DNA of 64,000 nucleotides from Paracyclopina nana. Taxonomy: Eukaryota; Arthropoda; Copepoda; Cyclopoida; Cyclopettidae. The position numbers were made by a program, and so were the translations under genes. Below the pieces are notes generated by a model. The model worked only from the letters and a program-made list of their open reading frames with translations, was not told the DNA's origin and made no database searches. The DNA lies in contig JAGUCH010000009.1 of the NCBI GenBank assembly GCA_019096065.1, positions 3,916,001-3,980,000 on the forward strand. Reading direction: 5' to 3'. Positions 61,001-64,000 of this stretch are shown one piece after another (within the stretch, counting starts at the first letter, position 1; each line of letters begins with the position of its first letter).

Positions 61001-64000
61001 TCGAATTTTTTCCAGAGTCAATCAAAAGTTATTGAAAAATTCCTGTTAGCTGATCTCCTCACTCTCTGATCTACCTTTGCATATTGAAGGCTCTATATCC
61101 TCTGAAAAGTAATGCATATTCAGTACAGCGATTCTTTTATCATCTTTACAAATTGCACATTTTTTTAATGTTTTTAGGCCTAATTGGTCTATTTTACCTG
61201 AAGGACCCGTGGCTGAGGCAGTATTCATTCCAGAGGATCGCATGATTTCAATGAGCTCAAATCGGAACGCAGAAATATCGTTTTTGATCTCGTTCACATC
61301 ATCTTCGGTCACTCCTTCATTTTCTGCCTTTCTCTGCTCCTGCGTTACGTAACGCCGCACTAAATTTCTCATCACAGCCTGAAACGTCAAATGCACAGAT
61401 GGAAATGAAATTAAGAGAGCTGTTCCTTCATGAATTCTGATTTTTACTCACCTGATACCGAAAGTCTCTCTCGCTGGCTTGTCTAACTTTTTTCTGGAAA
61501 ACGAAGAAAGAAAAGGTCTCATTTAGTTGTGAAGCTGTCATGAAAATTGAAAACTTTGGTATACAGCCTCTGTTATAGCTAAGGAGCTAAGACGAAAGGC
61601 CATCCAAGGTCAAGGGAAAGAAAACCCCGAAAACCAAGAAGGGAAGAAGAAACTGGAGAACATAAAAAGAGAAAGCCAAGGAGTGAGAGCTGCTGTTGCG
61701 CTACTGGCAGCCAAAGCTGAGGAGAAAGTAATTACAGTGCATTAAAGAGAAGACCACAAAAGGAGCCAACTGATGATGGATTGGGGACGAAAGAGCTATA
61801 CTATAGACATTTATGTACCGTTTTGAGATGCTCCTTTTTTATTTTGGACGACCTTCCACAAAGCCTTAAATAGGCCCATCTCAGCCCATAGTAGAGACTT
61901 TTGGGAGTTGGAATGATGTTGAAAGGAGGTGGGACAGTGCCACCATCTTCGAAGTAGGATATCCATAATTTGCTCCTGGCAAACTTCCACTCGATATCTG
62001 CTTTTTCCTTTGAAGAAAAAAAGTAGGATTTTTCATATGGATATAACTTTTGAATAAACCGCGCGCGTAATACTAATATCAATGCTCATGATCTACATTC
62101 TTGCAAATGTAATAATGTAGTACGTACATATATTGTCAAAAATTATCTTACTGAGCTGACAGAGATGAGCTGATAGGAGTGGTTCATCATGGCAATGAGA
62201 AGGTTGAGCAGGACAATGATGTTGATCACGGAGAACGAGCCAAACATCAGCAGACCAAAGAACCTCGTGAACTCCTTAATGCCTGTCAACTCAAAGTTGT
62301 CAAGGTCGATCAGGCCAAAGATGGCCCAGAACAAAGTTTGGCAAGTTTCCCATAAGCTAGAAAAATAATGCATTATATATTATCAGAAACTTAAATTCTT
62401 TGAAATGCTAAAGGCAGCTAGAGGCCATCTATTGTACATTAACTTAATTTATGCAGTGGCAGCAATTACTTAGCAAATCTCCTCCAAGCCAAGCAGTGAT
62501 TGATGTCAACTTCAATGTTTTTGTAGCTTCCAGTGATGTTGGCCAAACTAATGTTTCCTGGCAGCAAATCCGTAGTTTTGATTCCAGACTGTTGATTGCG
62601 GCATCGTTGCTTTTCCAAATCCGCATAGTACCACAGCAATTGATTGGCACCTATCAATAGTGAAATCCTTCATTTCACTAGCAAAATAATATTCCTTTTT
62701 TTCAAAGAAACCAGGGATTTCAAAAGGAAAGCTTAATTAAAATAATTTGTCGTAGGAATCGTAGGAAAGGTTAACGAAGTCTATAAATTGATACTACAGT
62801 CGCAGTTGGGAAATTGAGTTAGCTTCATATTTCACATATCAGTAGCATAACACTTGAGAAGTATCTGCAAAGCTAAGCATTAAGCTTTTAAAACAGGAAT
62901 GACTCTAATAGGGTGTTCATCTATGCCTCGTTTCTTTAAAATCTTACGACAGCCATAAACGAAATGCTTAAGTTTTCGTACTTCTGATTAATCAAAACAC
63001 TTCTAGCTCATATGACCAAAAGAGGTCGGAAAAGTGGTCTAATTGAAGCTATGAAAAGTGAGTAAAAATGATCAGTCCTGAAATAGGAAGCTTAAGTAAA
63101 ACGCAATTTAACGGAAGGAAAAAATTTCCTTGGTAGGTGAACACAGCATAAAAAAGAAATACTATATAAGCTGATAAAGTGGGCGTAAAGAAGCAAAGCC
63201 TCTTTTAGTTTTTTCCTAGTGGAATCGATATACATACATCTTTCAATTTTCCACCAAATATTAATCCTTTGTAAGCTGGATTAATCCCATATCCTTTGAA
63301 ATGTATACTTGTAACACTTGTATCTATATAATTTTGCACTTGCTAGAGGTGAGGGATATTTTAAGCGTGGCAACTAAAGCAAAAGTAACGATAAATCAAG
63401 TGGAGAGCATGAATATTCAATATATACGGGAGATCCTCCAGGTGTGTGTACATATTTGTGCTCGCTAAATTAATGATAATAATAGAGATCTCGTCAATGT
63501 TCTTACCACAAGAGAAAGCAAAGAGGACGAGCATGAACAGCGTCACAAACTTGAGAATATCCATGACCATGCGACTGAGTGACACTTGCAGTGGTCCCAA
63601 GTATGGGTTGACAGAGAAAATATAGACTAATTTGAGATTTGAGAAAATATTGGCAGCTGCAAAGAGGCCTTCGGAGATCAACATGGGATCCCAAGTGTCC
63701 CAATGCTCCCTTGGGAGGTACGCAGTCGGACTGCCTCTCCTCAATTCCTCTTGCACCTGGAAAAAGAACAAAATCAATTATTGGCACCGTAGAAGAACCG
63801 AGTATCTTTTATGGCATGGATTTGCCATGGTAATTGAATTGCACTGACCTTGTAGTAAGCCACAACCCTCAAAGCCACTGTGGCAACATAAAGGGAATTG
63901 GTGACAAAGTCTACAACATTCCACATGTCTGCAACGTATTCTCGCAAGCCCACATCCCACAGCTGCTTGATTTCACTCCATATGAGGCCTAGAAATGGCG
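58012..64000 (-). CDS. trpgamma: TRP-gamma-like TRPC cation channel (3' part; 5' end beyond the window)
   Basis: Ten exons in view: 63849 to beyond 64000, 63507-63756, 62470-62650, 62152-62356, 61819-62007, 61452-61493, 61198-61378, 60036-60276, 58712-58907 and 58012-58593; phases agree, about 739 aa. The N-terminal ankyrin repeats are outside the window. Seen in order: [20 protein letters not shown]; the S4-S5 region [20 protein letters not shown]; the pore [17 protein letters not shown]6 [20 protein letters not shown]; the TRP box [10 protein letters not shown] with [14 protein letters not shown]; then [20 protein letters not shown] and [16 protein letters not shown], both close to insect TRP-gamma. 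The C-terminal tail is Ser/Gly/Asn-rich. It is a plasma-membrane calcium-permeable channel acting downstream of phospholipase C. The last exon is read to a TGA at 58012, but a CAG/GTCAAT donor at about 58032 could splice onward. Confidence 0.92.
62911..63144 (-). mobile_element. 230-bp MITE, family M1, copy 3 (TRP-gamma intron)
   Basis: Inverted copy of 26301-26529; starts GGGTGTTCATCTATGCCTCG and ends TTGGTAGGTGAACAC. The two copies agree over nearly their whole length, including AGCTATGAAAAGTGAGTAAA, so this family was active fairly recently. Confidence 0.78.

Overview
The window is nuclear DNA from an intron-rich animal, most likely an arthropod or close ecdysozoan. Genes are split into many short GT-AG exons. 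The channel gene at the right end matches the insect TRP-gamma type of TRPC channel better than vertebrate TRPCs, and the receptor gene resembles the Drosophila FMRFamide receptor. The DNA is AT-rich and introns are full of short inverted-repeat (MITE-like) elements. I cannot name the species.

Layout, left to right. (1) 17-1983, minus: DCAF5, a WD40 substrate receptor of CUL4-DDB1 ubiquitin ligase. (2) 3516-3824, minus: a small unrecognised ORF. (3) 4266-10582, plus: glycogen synthase, 7 coding exons, 706 aa. (4) 11121-19902: an 8.8-kb CACTA (EnSpm)-type DNA transposon that looks complete. It has CCCCACTAGA termini, AACTTG-rich subterminal repeats and two divergent multi-exon genes: a 1,035-aa transposase on the minus strand and a 935-aa protein I do not recognise on the plus strand. 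(5) 19903-23144: intergenic, with small inverted repeats. (6) 23145-27630, minus: FMRFamide-receptor-like GPCR, 8 exons, 494 aa, with a signal-peptide exon. (7) 29921-55428, minus: copper-transporting P1B ATPase ATP7, 16 coding exons, 1,402 aa, spread over 25.5 kb because its introns hold many mobile elements. (8) 53744-54642, plus: a LysM-domain gene (LYSMD1/2-like) nested antisense inside ATP7 intron 2. (9) 58012-64000, minus: the 3' two thirds of a TRP-gamma channel gene that runs off the window.

The most unusual object is at 48967-53530 in the same ATP7 intron. It is a 4.56-kb foldback element flanked by an 8-bp target duplication (CAGCTTCA). Each end has 106 bp of ordinary inverted repeat followed by a long array of a 27-bp unit (about 1.1 kb on the left, 1.9 kb on the right, in opposite orientation). 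The central loop carries a 160-bp tandem repeat. The architecture recalls Drosophila FB/Galileo elements, but I see no transposase. The long ORFs over the arrays are artefacts of a stop-free 27-bp repeat.

The introns also record layered insertions. These include six copies of a 145-bp near-perfect hairpin element (3-bp target duplications), a second hairpin family, once inserted into the first, and a group of families sharing AGGGCGTTC-like termini. At 37288-38207 one element contains three others. The host genes are functionally unrelated: protein degradation, glycogen storage, peptide signalling, copper export and calcium entry. Exon phases agree at every junction given. All exon limits were placed by eye from splice consensus, reading phase and remembered family alignments; none is supported by transcripts.
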